A stretch of 64,000 bases of DNA from Thermomicrobiales bacterium (lineage in GTDB: Bacteria > Chloroflexota > Chloroflexia > Thermomicrobiales > UBA6265): positions 55,034 through 119,033 of the forward strand of contig JAMLHR010000002.1 of the NCBI GenBank assembly GCA_023957015.1. The letters run 5' to 3'. A program made the translations under genes and the position numbers. The notes under the pieces are model-generated. The model saw nothing but the letters and a program-made list of their open reading frames with translations, did not search any database and was not told where the DNA came from. The stretch's first letter is position 1. Each line of letters opens with the position of its first letter. Positions 39,826 to 50,176 of the stretch are shown here, in pieces.

Positions 39826-40380
39826 ATCCGTAACCCCGTTCGCTGTATCCAGATGTACATCCTGCTCCCCCGTCGGGGAGTGTGTCGACGATGGCAGTGT
39901 ATGACATATTTGTTATTTCTGACAAATTCAGTATGAATTATGAGAAACGCATTCGCGCTTCGTTGTTTGCGTTAGGTGAGACAGCTGGCAAGGATCGCAT
40001 GCCTACCACCGCAGTCATACGAAAATCACCCTTTTGTGAGGAAGCCTTTGACAGATCAGCCTATGTAGCCTGAGAGGGTTCTCATTCGCAGATGGATGCG
40101 ATTCTTCATTGGGGGACCAAATGATTCCACGCAGACGACACGTACACAGCATGAAACCATTGGCGCGGCTGGGGTCAACCGTGGGAACCCGTGTAGCCAA
40201 CTGAATCGAAGGTTTCTGAGGATGACCTGAATCGAGCACCCAATAGAGTGTAGGGTTTGCCTCTGGTACTATCGCTCGCGCATGAGGAGTACAAGTCACA
40301 TATTTACACCGGAATATGCTGACAGTATAGTGTGACTCATTGATTTGCTGTGCTTGTATGAATCACCGCGAGGTAACACC
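39826..40380. other. Intergenic region between HTH/SBP gene and PqqD-like gene
   Basis: About 555 bases, more AT-rich than its surroundings (for example TGACAAATTCAGTATGAATT near 39920). Short open frames on both strands show no family resemblance. It should hold the divergent promoters of the two flanking genes and perhaps the operator of the HTH domain; no convincing -35/-10 pair or long palindrome was found. Confidence 0.4.
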
Positions 40381-40740
40381 ATGTTCCGAGTCCCGCATCG
40401 AGAATCTCCTAGACCTCTGGCGAAGACGGAGGGCATGAGCGTCACGATCTCCGAGGAGGAGACCCTGGTGTATCTCCACGATGAGTACGTTATTCACCGC
40501 CTTGATGAACTGACCGCCAGGATATGGAACCTTGCTGATGGCTCGCGTAACATGGCGGATTTAGTGAGAGCTGCTGGTTGCAGCCGGGCTTCGGTGGACA
40601 GGTGCCTGCATACCCTCGCGGAGATCGGTCTGATTGATGCGTCCACCGTTGGCAAGCCTCTCTGGACTCGAAGAAGGATTCTGGGAGTCGCTGGAGCGAC
40701 GGCAGTGGGGACCTACATGCCGGCGGCAGCAACTTCCTAG
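40381..40740 (+). CDS. PqqD-like protein with C-terminal twin-arginine motif
   Basis: A 119-residue protein. Residues 20-92 match the PqqD/RiPP-recognition-element winged helix: ETLVYLHDEYVIHRLDELTA, RIWNLADGSRNMADLVRAAG, and VDRCLHTLAEIGLID. PqqD-type domains bind peptide leaders and hand them to modifying enzymes. The last 22 residues (TRRRILGVAGATAVGTYMPA) resemble a Tat signal but sit at the C-terminus, so they cannot work as a normal signal and may themselves be a leader-like or membrane segment. No radical SAM enzyme or precursor peptide is evident nearby. The ATG at 40381 follows GCGAGGTAACACC. Confidence 0.75.
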   Translation: MFRVPHRESPRPLAKTEGMSVTISEEETLVYLHDEYVIHRLDELTARIWNLADGSRNMADLVRAAGCSRASVDRCLHTLAEIGLIDASTVGKPLWTRRRILGVAGATAVGTYMPAAATS

Positions 40741-40783
40741 TCAACGGAGTTGGATACTGCGTGTCTCAGGGTATTGAGTTGCG

Positions 40784-41803
40784 CTATCCGAAGAACTCCG
40801 GTAAGTCCGTCGCCGCAATCGTCGCCAGGAACTGTTGCTCGTCGTGCATCTCGATCTCGGCACCGGATGAATGGGTAGTGGAGATGAAGCCATCTGGTGT
40901 CACCAGCACCTCGACTGATCCCTCTATCCCACGACCTTCGTGGCGGACTCCAAACGACATTGTTTGCGGTTCCTCCACCGGATTTTCCCAGTTATGCGGA
41001 GGTGCCTCGCCGGGTGTCACCAGGGCATCGATCCAGTCCCAGCCAACGCGGGCGAAGAGTTCACACTCGGCCCACTGCGCTGAACCGTAGGGGAGGAGAG
41101 CCGATCCCCGGTAGCGGGCTCGGATGAGGTCTCGAGATAGCTCTCGCTTTACAATCGGGGCGAGATCGCGTGCTTCCAGATGTCCCCAATATCTCCCTGA
41201 GGGCATCTCCGCCATTGTGGGGGCGAATCGATGTCCACCAAAGTGAGTGCAGCGCCAGACGCGCATGTTGTGCTCCGGATTCTCCGCCATCATCCGGAGC
41301 ATCTTGTACATCGGGTAGCCGAATTTGGCGCAGCAGGCATCTATCGCACCGTGGGTACAGACCATGTAATCGCGTCGGTTTGGGACATCGGCTTGCTGGT
41401 ACTCCTCCAGTGAATCGCCATGTTCGTCGCGCAAGAACGACTCCATCAGACCGGCAACTTTGTCGGTGGGGAGCAGATACTCGCGTTGCTCGAAGCGGTT
41501 GAAGGGTGCGTCCGGAATGTGGTACTCGATGATGCGGGTATGACCGGGGACCGACCATTCCTCATCTGGCGCGAACCCGATCATCGCAGGCCAGATCTGC
41601 TGCTCCCACAATCCCTTCACCAGCTCGTGGAGCCCGTCCGGCACATTCGGGCTTTCCAGCACGCTGTACTTCCATGGTAGCGGGATCTCGGCCAGGATGA
41701 AGCGCTCAGCGTGCCATGCTGAGGCAAACGGACTCTCGCCACTCTCGGTGGAGATCACGGAGCAGAACTGCACTTTCGGCGCGGATTCGATAGTTGAGGC
41801 CAT
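40784..41803 (-). CDS. Sucrase/ferredoxin-like family protein
   Basis: A 339-residue Suc_Fer-like protein. The diagnostic region is MVCTHGAIDACCAKFGYPMY followed by VWRCTHFGGHRFAPTMAEMP and SGRYWGHLEARDL: cysteines and histidines of a thioredoxin-like [2Fe-2S] ferredoxin fold. An N-terminal segment (FCSVISTESGESPFASAWHA) and a C-terminal beta domain surround it. The cellular role of the family is not established; the cluster-binding prediction follows from the family, not from experiment. The ATG at 41803 follows CTGGAGACTCC. Convergent with the PqqD-like gene, 43 bases apart. Confidence 0.82.
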   Translation of the reverse strand: MASTIESAPKVQFCSVISTESGESPFASAWHAERFILAEIPLPWKYSVLESPNVPDGLHELVKGLWEQQIWPAMIGFAPDEEWSVPGHTRIIEYHIPDAPFNRFEQREYLLPTDKVAGLMESFLRDEHGDSLEEYQQADVPNRRDYMVCTHGAIDACCAKFGYPMYKMLRMMAENPEHNMRVWRCTHFGGHRFAPTMAEMPSGRYWGHLEARDLAPIVKRELSRDLIRARYRGSALLPYGSAQWAECELFARVGWDWIDALVTPGEAPPHNWENPVEEPQTMSFGVRHEGRGIEGSVEVLVTPDGFISTTHSSGAEIEMHDEQQFLATIAATDLPEFFG

Positions 41804-41968
41804 GGAGTCTCCAGTGACAAGCGAATGCTCACCTGTGCGGATTATATCCGAGTGATTCTATCTGAAATAAATACGCCGGACAATGGTTCCGAGTTTGATG
41901 TCCAGGTGATTGGCACTATGATTGAAGAATGAGTTCGGCAGGAACAGCCCCGGTTCAGAGGTAACGAT

Positions 41969-42931
41969 ATGTCTTCACCAAAAATCAGCGTCATGTACCG
42001 TCGCGAGGCCGATCCCACCATGCTGGCGGAGGAGGCGATGCGGGTGGAGGCGCTCGGCTTCAACACACTCTGGATCGTTGAAGATTGCTTCTACATGGGC
42101 GGTATCTCCCAGGCCGCGATCGCGCTTGCCTCGACCACATCCCTGAAGGTTGGCATCGGCATCAATCCCGGCGTCGCCCATAGTGCCGCGATTCTGGCGA
42201 TGGAGTACGCCACGCTGGCGCGCGCATTCCCGGGTCGACTGGTCGGCGGTATCGGTCACGGTGTCGATGTCTGGATGAAGCAGATCGGCGAGGACGTGGC
42301 CTCGCCGTTGACTGCGATCGAAGAGACGACGTCTGCGATCCGCCGACTTCTCCGCGGTGAGCGCATCACAGTGAATGGTCGCTACGTGAAGCTGGAGGAT
42401 GTCCAGCTGCAACCGCCGCCAGCGGTTGTGCCACCGGTACTGCTTGGAGTTCGCGGTCCGAAATCATTAGCGTTGGCTGGTCGCGTTGCCGAGGGTGTGC
42501 TGCTGGCCGAGAATGCCTCGCCGGAATTCGTGCGGCAGTCACGCGAGACGATGGACGCGCAGCGGACCACACCCGGTTACATCGGTGTCTATACCTGTGC
42601 GTTGATCAACGACGACGATCCGGTGAGGGCGATACGAACTATCCGTGGTGTTGTTGCTGGTTGGAATGCCAACGGCGTCACCGCAGAGACTGCTAGACTG
42701 CCGTTCGCGGAGGAGCTTGATGCGATGGCGAAAGCCGGTGGAGCCGCCGATCTGGAAGCCAACATGCCAGATACATGGGTGCAACAGCTTGCCCTCGCCG
42801 GAACAATTGCGGATGTTCGCGGCGGTATCGCTGCCTACGGCGAAGCCGGTGCGAACGAGGTGATTCTGGTGCCAATGCCGGAGTGGGATTGGTCCTCCTG
42901 GTTGCAGTCCGTAGCTGCCCTCATTCCATAG
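41969..42931 (+). CDS. LLM-class flavin/F420-dependent oxidoreductase
   Basis: A 320-residue luciferase-like TIM barrel: MRVEALGFNTLWIVEDCFYM, GIGINPGVAHSAAILAMEYA, LVGGIGHGVDVWMKQIGED, RRLLRGERITVNGRYVKL and VPPVLLGVRGPKSLALAGRV. The pattern is typical of methylenetetrahydromethanopterin reductase-like enzymes, which use coenzyme F420 in Actinobacteria and Chloroflexota; FMN use cannot be excluded. Substrate unknown. The ATG at 41969 follows CAGAGGTAACGAT. Monocistronic as far as seen, with ilvA starting 108 bases downstream on the same strand. Confidence 0.85.
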   Translation: MSSPKISVMYRREADPTMLAEEAMRVEALGFNTLWIVEDCFYMGGISQAAIALASTTSLKVGIGINPGVAHSAAILAMEYATLARAFPGRLVGGIGHGVDVWMKQIGEDVASPLTAIEETTSAIRRLLRGERITVNGRYVKLEDVQLQPPPAVVPPVLLGVRGPKSLALAGRVAEGVLLAENASPEFVRQSRETMDAQRTTPGYIGVYTCALINDDDPVRAIRTIRGVVAGWNANGVTAETARLPFAEELDAMAKAGGAADLEANMPDTWVQQLALAGTIADVRGGIAAYGEAGANEVILVPMPEWDWSSWLQSVAALIP

Positions 42932-43039
42932 AATGTGAGGAGGCATGACGTTCGGCCACGCAAATGGCACACTACGAATTGCCGAAGGAGCATCCTCCTC
43001 CTGATCTCGTGTCGCACCTAGCGCTGGACGTCAACACCA

Positions 43040-44317
43040 ATGAGTCTTGATATCGAACCTGAAACCGCCACCCCTGCCGTTACGTCTGCCGATATCGATG
43101 CGGCTGCGGAGCGATTGCGGGGGATTGCGCGAACTACACCACTCCAGCTCTCACAGCGACTCTCGGAGAAGACGGGTGTCCAGGTCTGGCTCAAGCGTGA
43201 GGATTTACAGCCGGTTCGTTCCTATAAAGTCCGCGGTGCTTACAATCTCATCTCGCAACTGACAAAGGAGCAACGTGCCGCTGGCGTGATCTGTGCATCC
43301 GCAGGCAACCACGGCCAGGGCGTGGCTCTGGCCTGCGCGAAGCTGGGTGTCACCGGTCGGATCTATGTGCCGTCAACGACGCCGCGACAGAAACGTGAGC
43401 GCATGATCGCGTTGGGCAACGGACACATCGAGCTTGTGATCGCGGGCGATACCTACGACGATGCCTATCGCGCTGCGAGGGATGCTGTTGCCGAGACCGG
43501 CATGATTATGGTGCCAGCGTTCGATGACGCCCGCACAATCGCCGGTCAGGCCACGGTTGCGCACGAGATCGTGGAGCAGCTCGGTAAGGCTCCCGATGTG
43601 GTGCTGGTTCCGGTCGGCGGCGGCGGTATGGTTGCCGGCGTGCTCACCTGGTTTTCCGAGAACTATCCGCAAACGCGTGTGATCGGTATTGAACCTGCAG
43701 GTGCTCCCTGTATGCAGGCCGCGCTGGAGGCAGGGAAGCCAGTGATCCTGCGCACGATTGACACGTTTGTCGATGGTGCTGCCGTACGCAAAGCAGGGGA
43801 GATCACCTACGAGATCGCCTCGCGACTTGGCCTGGAAATCATGGTCGTCTCCGAGGGCTGTATCTGCAGCGAGATGTTGGCGTTGTATCAGGTTGATGGC
43901 ATCATCGCGGAGCCTGCAGGTGCGATGGCATCGTCCGTCTTTGATCAATGGTCTCCGGAACCAGGGCAAACAGTGGTCGCTATCCTCTCCGGTGGCAACA
44001 ACGATGTCTCTCGCTATGCCGAGGTGATCGAGCGGGCGCTTGTTTACGAAGGTCGGAAGCACTACTTTCTCATTAGCTTCCCTCAGGAGCCCGGCGCATT
44101 GCGTCGCTTCCTGGACGAAGTGCTTGGTCCCAACGATGACATCACCTACTTCGAGTATGTGAAGCGCGATAACCGCGAGTTCGGACCGGCTCTAGTCGGT
44201 ATCGAGTTGGGCGATCCCAACGAGTTCGAGGAGTTGATGCGACGCATGCGCCGTTCTCGCATTGTCGTCGAGAAGGTCGACCAGGATAGCTCCATGGGAC
44301 GTTTCCTGATCGCCTAG
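43040..44317 (+). CDS. ilvA: Threonine ammonia-lyase (biosynthetic, short form)
   Basis: A 425-residue PLP enzyme that deaminates threonine to 2-oxobutanoate, the first step to isoleucine. The PLP-lysine motif is VRSYKVRGAYNLIS; ASAGNHGQGVALACAKLGV follows, with the phosphate loop VPVGGGGMVAGVLT and the Ser/Gly site AILSGGNNDVSRYAE. A single ACT-like regulatory domain at the C-terminus (YFLISFPQEPGALRRFLDEV, NDDITYFEYVKRDNREFGPA) makes it the B. subtilis type, likely with simpler isoleucine control than the E. coli enzyme. The ATG at 43040 has only a weak ribosome site. No other branched-chain genes near. Confidence 0.92.
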   Translation: MSLDIEPETATPAVTSADIDAAAERLRGIARTTPLQLSQRLSEKTGVQVWLKREDLQPVRSYKVRGAYNLISQLTKEQRAAGVICASAGNHGQGVALACAKLGVTGRIYVPSTTPRQKRERMIALGNGHIELVIAGDTYDDAYRAARDAVAETGMIMVPAFDDARTIAGQATVAHEIVEQLGKAPDVVLVPVGGGGMVAGVLTWFSENYPQTRVIGIEPAGAPCMQAALEAGKPVILRTIDTFVDGAAVRKAGEITYEIASRLGLEIMVVSEGCICSEMLALYQVDGIIAEPAGAMASSVFDQWSPEPGQTVVAILSGGNNDVSRYAEVIERALVYEGRKHYFLISFPQEPGALRRFLDEVLGPNDDITYFEYVKRDNREFGPALVGIELGDPNEFEELMRRMRRSRIVVEKVDQDSSMGRFLIA

Positions 44318-44337
44318 TTTGTCTCTGGAGAGCTGCG

Positions 44338-45087
44338 ATGCTGGAACTACCTCGTCATCATGTGATTCGCGAATCCAGTCATCGGGTTATCAACCCGTTC
44401 ACGCCGGAGAAGTTGCGGCAACTCGGTGAGGCGCTCTTTTTACAGCCGGACTGGATGATTCTGGATCTGGCCTGTGGCAAAGGCGAGATGCTCTGCACCT
44501 GGTCCGCGACCCACGGTGTCGGTGGGCACGGAGTTGATATCTCTTCCGACTTTATCGCCGCAGCCATGAAGCGCGCTGTCGAACTCGGTGTTGAGAACAG
44601 GGTTTCATTCGAGCACGGTAATGCCGAAGATTACGTGTCCGCGGAACCAGTCGATCTCGCCTGCTGCATGGGGGCCACCTGGATCGGTGATGGTGTTCCT
44701 GGCACCATTGAGCAGTTGCGCAAGAGCCTGAGACCGGGCGGGATCATGTTGGTTGGACATCCGTATTGGCTGAAGCCACCGCCGGATCAGGTGGCCATCA
44801 CTGCCTGCGGTGCCGAGCAGGATTCGGACTGGCTTGCGTTAGGTGACTTGATCGAGCAGATGCAATCGCTCGGCTGCGATGTGATCGAGATGATGCTGGC
44901 CGATCAGGATAGCTGGGATCGTTACGTTGCCGCCCAGTGGCGCAACATCCGCGCCTTCCTCGATGCGAACCCTGACGATGAGCTAGCCCCGTTCTTCCGC
45001 GAAGAACTTACGCGTTCGCCGCTCGACCACGTGAGGTACCAGCGGGAGTATCTGGGTTGGGGTGTGTTCGTCCTCAAGGATCGCTAG
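44338..45087 (+). CDS. Class I SAM-dependent methyltransferase
   Basis: A 249-residue methyltransferase of unknown substrate. Motif I is MILDLACGKGEMLCTW; GGHGVDISSDFIAAAMKRAV is the acidic ribose-binding strand, FEHGNAEDYVSAEPVDLACC motif II/III, and LRKSLRPGGIMLVGHPYWLK motif post-II. The C-terminal third is helical (MLADQDSWDRYVAAQWRNIR). No DNA- or rRNA-specific motif, so a small-molecule substrate is likely. The ATG at 44338 follows GGAGAGCTGCG, 20 bases after ilvA, so the two may be co-transcribed. Its stop overlaps the convergent kinase gene by 4 bases. Confidence 0.82.
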   Translation: MLELPRHHVIRESSHRVINPFTPEKLRQLGEALFLQPDWMILDLACGKGEMLCTWSATHGVGGHGVDISSDFIAAAMKRAVELGVENRVSFEHGNAEDYVSAEPVDLACCMGATWIGDGVPGTIEQLRKSLRPGGIMLVGHPYWLKPPPDQVAITACGAEQDSDWLALGDLIEQMQSLGCDVIEMMLADQDSWDRYVAAQWRNIRAFLDANPDDELAPFFREELTRSPLDHVRYQREYLGWGVFVLKDR

Positions 45088-45560
45088 AGCAAGCTTTCCA
45101 ACTGATCTGCGATATGTTCAGGCGCCGAGATTGCTGAATCAATGACGAGGTTCGCGCCACGAATAAGGAGGGGTTCTACTTCTCGCTTCGTGGCTTCGAT
45201 GTGTTCCATCTGCTCAGGTTGCTTGCCAAAGGGATTCGATGCGCGTTCTGCGATTCGTCGTTGCAGGACATCGATGGGAACAGTCAACACTACGATCTGC
45301 TCAATTTGACTATAGAATTTACCCTGATTCTGCCGACATCCGATGATGACCACGTGTTGATCAGTGTGGGTGTCCAGCAACTCGCTAACACTTGATTCAT
45401 CCCAAATCCACTCGTGGTCAGGACGGGACCAATCCTCATCTTCAGGTACGCACCAGCCAGGGTCGTCGGTTTCGATCACGGCATAACCTCGCTGGCGAAG
45501 TATGTTGCCAACGGTTGATTTGCCGGTTCCGGAGATGCCTGTAATGAGAATGCGCGTCAT
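45084..45560 (-). CDS. P-loop AAA/shikimate-kinase-like small kinase
   Basis: A 158-residue P-loop protein: ITGISGTGKSTVGNILRQRG is a clear Walker A, HVVIIGCRQNQGKFYSQIEQ a Walker B-like strand, and VLQRRIAERASNPFGKQPEQ a LID-like arginine-rich helix. This pattern suits an adenylate/shikimate-kinase-like small-molecule or nucleoside kinase; the substrate cannot be read. The ATG at 45560 follows CCGGAACACTT. The AraC-type regulator lies 12 bases upstream on the same strand, so they may form one transcript. Confidence 0.75.
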   Translation of the reverse strand: MTRILITGISGTGKSTVGNILRQRGYAVIETDDPGWCVPEDEDWSRPDHEWIWDESSVSELLDTHTDQHVVIIGCRQNQGKFYSQIEQIVVLTVPIDVLQRRIAERASNPFGKQPEQMEHIEATKREVEPLLIRGANLVIDSAISAPEHIADQLESLL

Positions 45561-45572
45561 AAGTGTTCCGGG

Positions 45573-46493
45573 TCAGTTCGTCGCCGTTGCCAGTGGTCCG
45601 GCTGCGCGGAGTTGATCGATATCGCGCGACGGTGATGCGCCAAACATGCGCTTGTAATCACGATTGAAGTGCGAGGCATCGCGGTAGCCCACCTGATATC
45701 CGGCAGTAGCGATATCGATATCTTCGGTGAGCAGGATTCTGCGGGCCTCGCGCAAACGCACGTGTTTCTGGAACTGGAGCGGTGTCAGACCGGTCGCACG
45801 TTTGAAGTGATCATGGAAGCTGGAGACAGACATGCCAAGATCCTCCGCGATATCGGGGACGCTAAACGGTTGATCGTATTGGGTACGGAGCGTATCCAGT
45901 GCACGCGTGATACGGGCCGAGGTAGGGTGGGTACCTGCGATACGAGCCAAGCGCGCTCCGTGATCGTTGCAGAGCAATCGATAGATGATCTCTTTCATAA
46001 TCATCGGTATCAGGAACTCGGCATCCTGGGGATTTTCGGCGGCAATCATGAGACGGAGCACCGCATCGACGATACTCGCTTCCGTTTCCTGCACCTTGAG
46101 CGCGTTGTCGTTCTCATCCAGATTCATCTGCATCATGGGAGCGCTCATTAACACGGAACGTACCAGCGCTGGGTCAAGCCCGCAGGCGATAGCGAGGTAG
46201 GGTTGATTCGGACTCGCCTCCACTACGCGCGAGATCGTGGGGAGTTCTGCCGCGGTGATGAGGTAGTGATCAGGATCGTAATGGTAGACCTGTTCGCCCA
46301 CCATGACTTCCTTGGCTCCCTGCACGATCAGGCACAGCGCCAATCGCGACTCACCGTGAAAAAAGTCAGAAGTATCTGATCGACGGAATGCGTATACGCC
46401 ATTGGTGATCTCTGCGTTTCCATCCTCAGGTAGCCTGAGCCGAATTTGATCGGCGAGCTTTGATCGCGTATCTCGCAGCCTCATGTTCTCCAT
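45573..46493 (-). CDS. AraC-family transcriptional regulator
   Basis: A 306-residue regulator with an AraC_N-type ligand domain (LALCLIVQGAKEVMVGEQVY, YDPDHYLITAAELPTISRVV) and a C-terminal double HTH (VPDIAEDLGMSVSSFHDHFK and LLTEDIDIATAGYQVGYRDA, then SHFNRDYKRMFGASPSRDID). The start at 46493 has an excellent GGAGGAGGAG ribosome site; open codons upstream cross the intergenic region. It is divergent from an aldo/keto reductase across 167 bases, the usual arrangement for regulators of this subgroup and their target oxidoreductase. Confidence 0.9.
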   Translation of the reverse strand: MENMRLRDTRSKLADQIRLRLPEDGNAEITNGVYAFRRSDTSDFFHGESRLALCLIVQGAKEVMVGEQVYHYDPDHYLITAAELPTISRVVEASPNQPYLAIACGLDPALVRSVLMSAPMMQMNLDENDNALKVQETEASIVDAVLRLMIAAENPQDAEFLIPMIMKEIIYRLLCNDHGARLARIAGTHPTSARITRALDTLRTQYDQPFSVPDIAEDLGMSVSSFHDHFKRATGLTPLQFQKHVRLREARRILLTEDIDIATAGYQVGYRDASHFNRDYKRMFGASPSRDIDQLRAAGPLATATN

Positions 46494-46495
46494 GA

Positions 46496-47659
<1,164 letters not shown>

Positions 47660-47675
47660 TATCTAGGAGCATTTC

Positions 47676-47879
47676 ATGGATCAGATCATTGTGACCACAC
47701 TCATCAAGTCAGAACATATGCGTATGGAAGAGCAGCTAAACAGACGTTCGTTGGTCGATGACACGCATCGGCGCGAAGGCATCCGCCTCCTCACCGCTAT
47801 CCGGACGATGGTTGGCAGGAAGGACTCTCAAGCGATTACGCCAGTGCATTGCGCCTGCTGCGCGCCGTCTCAAGCATAG
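47676..47879 (+). CDS. Small hypothetical protein
   Basis: A possible 67-residue protein directly after the aldo/keto reductase, with CTAGGAGCATTTC before the ATG. It starts MDQIIVTTLIKSEHMRMEEQ, is charged in the middle and ends in HCACCAPSQA with three cysteines. No family is recognised. The ribosome site and spacing (16 bases after the previous stop) are the only support; it could be a chance frame in a terminator region. Confidence 0.4.
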   Translation: MDQIIVTTLIKSEHMRMEEQLNRRSLVDDTHRREGIRLLTAIRTMVGRKDSQAITPVHCACCAPSQA

Positions 47880-47889
47880 GAACCAGGGC

Positions 47890-47920
47890 AGTGGGCAGAG
47901 GGTTCGTCTCTCTGCCCACT
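47890..47920 (+). terminator. Terminator before the tRNA cluster
   Basis: AGTGGGCAGAG and CTCTGCCCACT form an 11-bp stem with a 9-base loop, followed by TCGTGGTTTG. It closes the aldo/keto reductase unit ahead of the tRNA-tuf promoter. Confidence 0.75.
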
Positions 47921-48015
47921 TCGTGGTTTGCCGTGGTAGAATTGCCGGGCGGTTTGGGTAGACATGGTCGCTCAATAGTTGTTCCGAAATGCCGTGAGTA
48001 ACGCGTATTTTCGGC

Positions 48016-48045
48016 TTGACATTCAGGCGCTGGTCTCCCTATACT
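48016..48045 (+). promoter_or_regulatory. Strong promoter of the tRNA-tuf-ribosomal cluster
   Basis: A perfect -35 TTGACA (48016-48021) and -10 TATACT (48040-48045, one base from consensus) with an 18-base spacer, 28 bases before tRNA-Thr. It suits a highly expressed stable-RNA unit. Confidence 0.85.
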
Positions 48046-48073
48046 CTCATGCGGCCACGGTTATGGCGCATGC

Positions 48074-48145
48074 GCCGGCGTAGCTCAACGGCAGAGCAGC
48101 TGTTTTGTAAACAGCAGGTTGCGGGTTCGAATCCCATCGCCGGCT
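48074..48145 (+). tRNA. tRNA-Thr (TGT)
   Basis: A 72-base cloverleaf: acceptor arms GCCGGCG and CGCCGGC, D-arm AGCTCAACGGCAGAGC, anticodon loop TTTGTAA on stem GCTGT/ACAGC with anticodon TGT, and T-loop GGTTCGAATCC. CCA is not encoded. Reads ACA/ACG threonine codons. Confidence 0.97.
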
Positions 48146-48179
48146 CCGCCCTCCTTCCACGGGAGGAGTAGTAAGTTTC

Positions 48180-48260
48180 GGGTAGGTGCCTGAGTGGTTA
48201 AAAGGGCCTGACTGTAAATCAGGTGCGAGAGCTACGGGGGTTCGAATCCCTCCCTGCCCA
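48180..48260 (+). tRNA. tRNA-Tyr (GTA)
   Basis: An 81-base class II tRNA with a variable arm. Acceptor arms GGGTAGG and CCTGCCC with one G-T pair, anticodon loop with GTA in GACTGTAAATC, and T-loop GGTTCGAATCC. Discriminator A. Reads TAC/TAT. Confidence 0.97.
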
Positions 48261-48294
48261 CCGAACAAGCAGCCGCATGGCGGCATTGGTTCGG

Positions 48295-48370
<76 letters not shown>

Positions 48371-48454
48371 GCTTGTTCAACGTATGGAGGGGCTCCGCCC
48401 AGGAGCCTCTTTATTTCGTGCAATGGTTGCACGCGTCAAGGAGGACGTAAAACA

Positions 48455-49654
48455 ATGGGTAAGGCGAAGTTTGAGCGCACAAAGCCCCACGTGAATGTGG
48501 GCACGATTGGGCACGTGGACCATGGCAAGACCAGCACCACGGCGGCGATCAGCAAGGTGCTGGCGATGAAGGGGCAGGCGAAGGTTCGTGATTTCGCGAG
48601 CATCGACAATGCCCCGGAAGAGCGTGAGCGTGGTATCACCATCGCCACGGCGCACATCGAGTATGAGACCGACGCCCGTCACTACGCGCACGTGGACTGC
48701 CCGGGTCACGCCGACTACATCAAGAACATGATCACCGGTGCCGCCCAGATGGATGGTGCCATTCTGGTGGTGAGTGCCCCGGACGGCCCGATGCCGCAGA
48801 CGCGCGAGCACATTCTGCTGGCGCACCAGGTGCAGGTGCCGAGCATCGTGGTCTTCCTGAACAAGGTGGACATGATGGACGACGAGGAGCTGTTGGAGCT
48901 GGTCGAGCTTGAGGTGCGTGAGCTCCTGAGCGCGAACGACTTCCCTGGCGATGAGATCCCGTTCGTGCGTGGATCGGCGTTGGCGGCTCTGGAGAGCACC
49001 AGTGAGGATGTGAACGCACCGGAGTATGCGCCGATCCTCGAGCTCATGCAGGCAGTGGATGACTACATTCCGACGCCGGAGCGTGCAGTGGATCAGCCGT
49101 ACCTGATGCCGGTGGAAGACGTGTTCGGCATCAAGGGTCGTGGCACGGTGGTGACCGGTCGTATCGAGCGCGGTGTGGTTGCTGTTGGTGACGAGATCGA
49201 GATCGTTGGTTTCGGTGAGCGTCGCAAGGTGATCGTGACCGGTGTCGAGATGTTCCAGAAGAGTCTGGATCGTGGTGAAGCTGGTGACAACGTAGGCTGT
49301 CTGTTGCGCGGTGTTGAGCGCACGGATGTGCAGCGAGGACAGGTGTTGGCGAAGCCGGGCAGCATCACCCCGCACACGAAGTTCAATGCCGAGGTGTATG
49401 TGTTGAGCAAGGAGGAGGGTGGTCGACACACGCCATTCTTCCCTGGCTATCGACCGCAGTTCTACATCCGGACGACGGACGTGACGGGTATCATCCAGCT
49501 GCCTGAGGGCGTTGAGATGGTGATGCCTGGTGACAACATCCAGATGGGAGTGGAGCTGATCACCCCGGTGGCGATCGAGCAGGGATTGCGATTCGCGATC
49601 CGTGAGGGTGGCCGCACGGTGGGTGCTGGTTCCGTGACCTCCATCATCGAGTAA
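48455..49654 (+). CDS. tuf: Elongation factor Tu
   Basis: A 399-residue GTPase that brings aminoacyl-tRNA to the ribosome. G1 [11 protein letters not shown] (residues 19-29), switch [20 protein letters not shown]3 [15 protein letters not shown]4 [12 protein letters not shown] and the G5-like GSALAALES are all present, as are domains II and III ([35 protein letters not shown]). The ATG at 48455 follows CAAGGAGGACGTAA. It sits between the Thr-Tyr-Thr tRNAs and rpsJ, so it probably shares the tRNA promoter. No fusA or rpsL precedes it. Confidence 0.98.
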   Translation: MGKAKFERTKPHVNVGTIGHVDHGKTSTTAAISKVLAMKGQAKVRDFASIDNAPEERERGITIATAHIEYETDARHYAHVDCPGHADYIKNMITGAAQMDGAILVVSAPDGPMPQTREHILLAHQVQVPSIVVFLNKVDMMDDEELLELVELEVRELLSANDFPGDEIPFVRGSALAALESTSEDVNAPEYAPILELMQAVDDYIPTPERAVDQPYLMPVEDVFGIKGRGTVVTGRIERGVVAVGDEIEIVGFGERRKVIVTGVEMFQKSLDRGEAGDNVGCLLRGVERTDVQRGQVLAKPGSITPHTKFNAEVYVLSKEEGGRHTPFFPGYRPQFYIRTTDVTGIIQLPEGVEMVMPGDNIQMGVELITPVAIEQGLRFAIREGGRTVGAGSVTSIIE

Positions 49655-49671
49655 GCGTTTGTTTGAGGCCG

Positions 49672-49696
49672 GGTTGGCCGCGCAGTGCGGTCAACC
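49672..49696 (+). promoter_or_regulatory. Hairpin between tuf and rpsJ
   Basis: GGTTGGCCGC and GCGGTCAACC pair over 10 bp (one G-T) around GCAGT. No T-run follows. It may be a processing site or attenuator separating tuf from the S10 operon. Confidence 0.5.
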
Positions 49697-49721
49697 TGCC
49701 TCTAGTTGAGGGAATCTTTCC

Positions 49722-50045
49722 ATGGTAACGGCCAAGAAGACGGCACAGAAAATCAGAATCCGTCTGAAAGCCTATGATCACAAGATTCTCGATCAGTCCG
49801 CTAGCCGTATCGTTGAGACGGCTGAGTCGACTGGCGCCAAGGTGGCCGGCCCGGTGCCGTTGCCAACCCGCATCGAGAAGTTCTGTGTCATGCGCTCTCC
49901 GTTTATTGATAAGGACTCGCAGGAGCACTTTGAGATTCGGACACACAAGCGGTTGATTGATGTGCTTGAGCCCAGTGGCAGCACGATTCGCGCACTCATG
50001 AGCCTGAATCTGCCGGCTGGCGTTGATATTGAGATCAAGCTTTAG
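49722..50045 (+). CDS. rpsJ: 30S ribosomal protein S10
   Basis: A 107-residue S10/Nus[57 protein letters not shown] and [11 protein letters not shown] cover the whole fold, with a few extra residues at the N-terminus. Besides its place in the 30S head, S10 links NusG and NusB to transcribing polymerase. The ATG at 49722 follows GTTGAGGGAATC. First gene of the S10 operon, 67 bases after tuf across a hairpin. Confidence 0.97.
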   Translation: MVTAKKTAQKIRIRLKAYDHKILDQSASRIVETAESTGAKVAGPVPLPTRIEKFCVMRSPFIDKDSQEHFEIRTHKRLIDVLEPSGSTIRALMSLNLPAGVDIEIKL

Positions 50046-50176
50046 GATTCGCGTTTATCCGGCGGTATGGTTGCTTAGCGGCCGATAACCGGATTTAGCT
50101 GCAAAACACGCTCTGGTAATGCGTGCGGCCCGTACAGTGCTGCACCCACATCCTGACGAAATGCAGGGGAGAGCCA

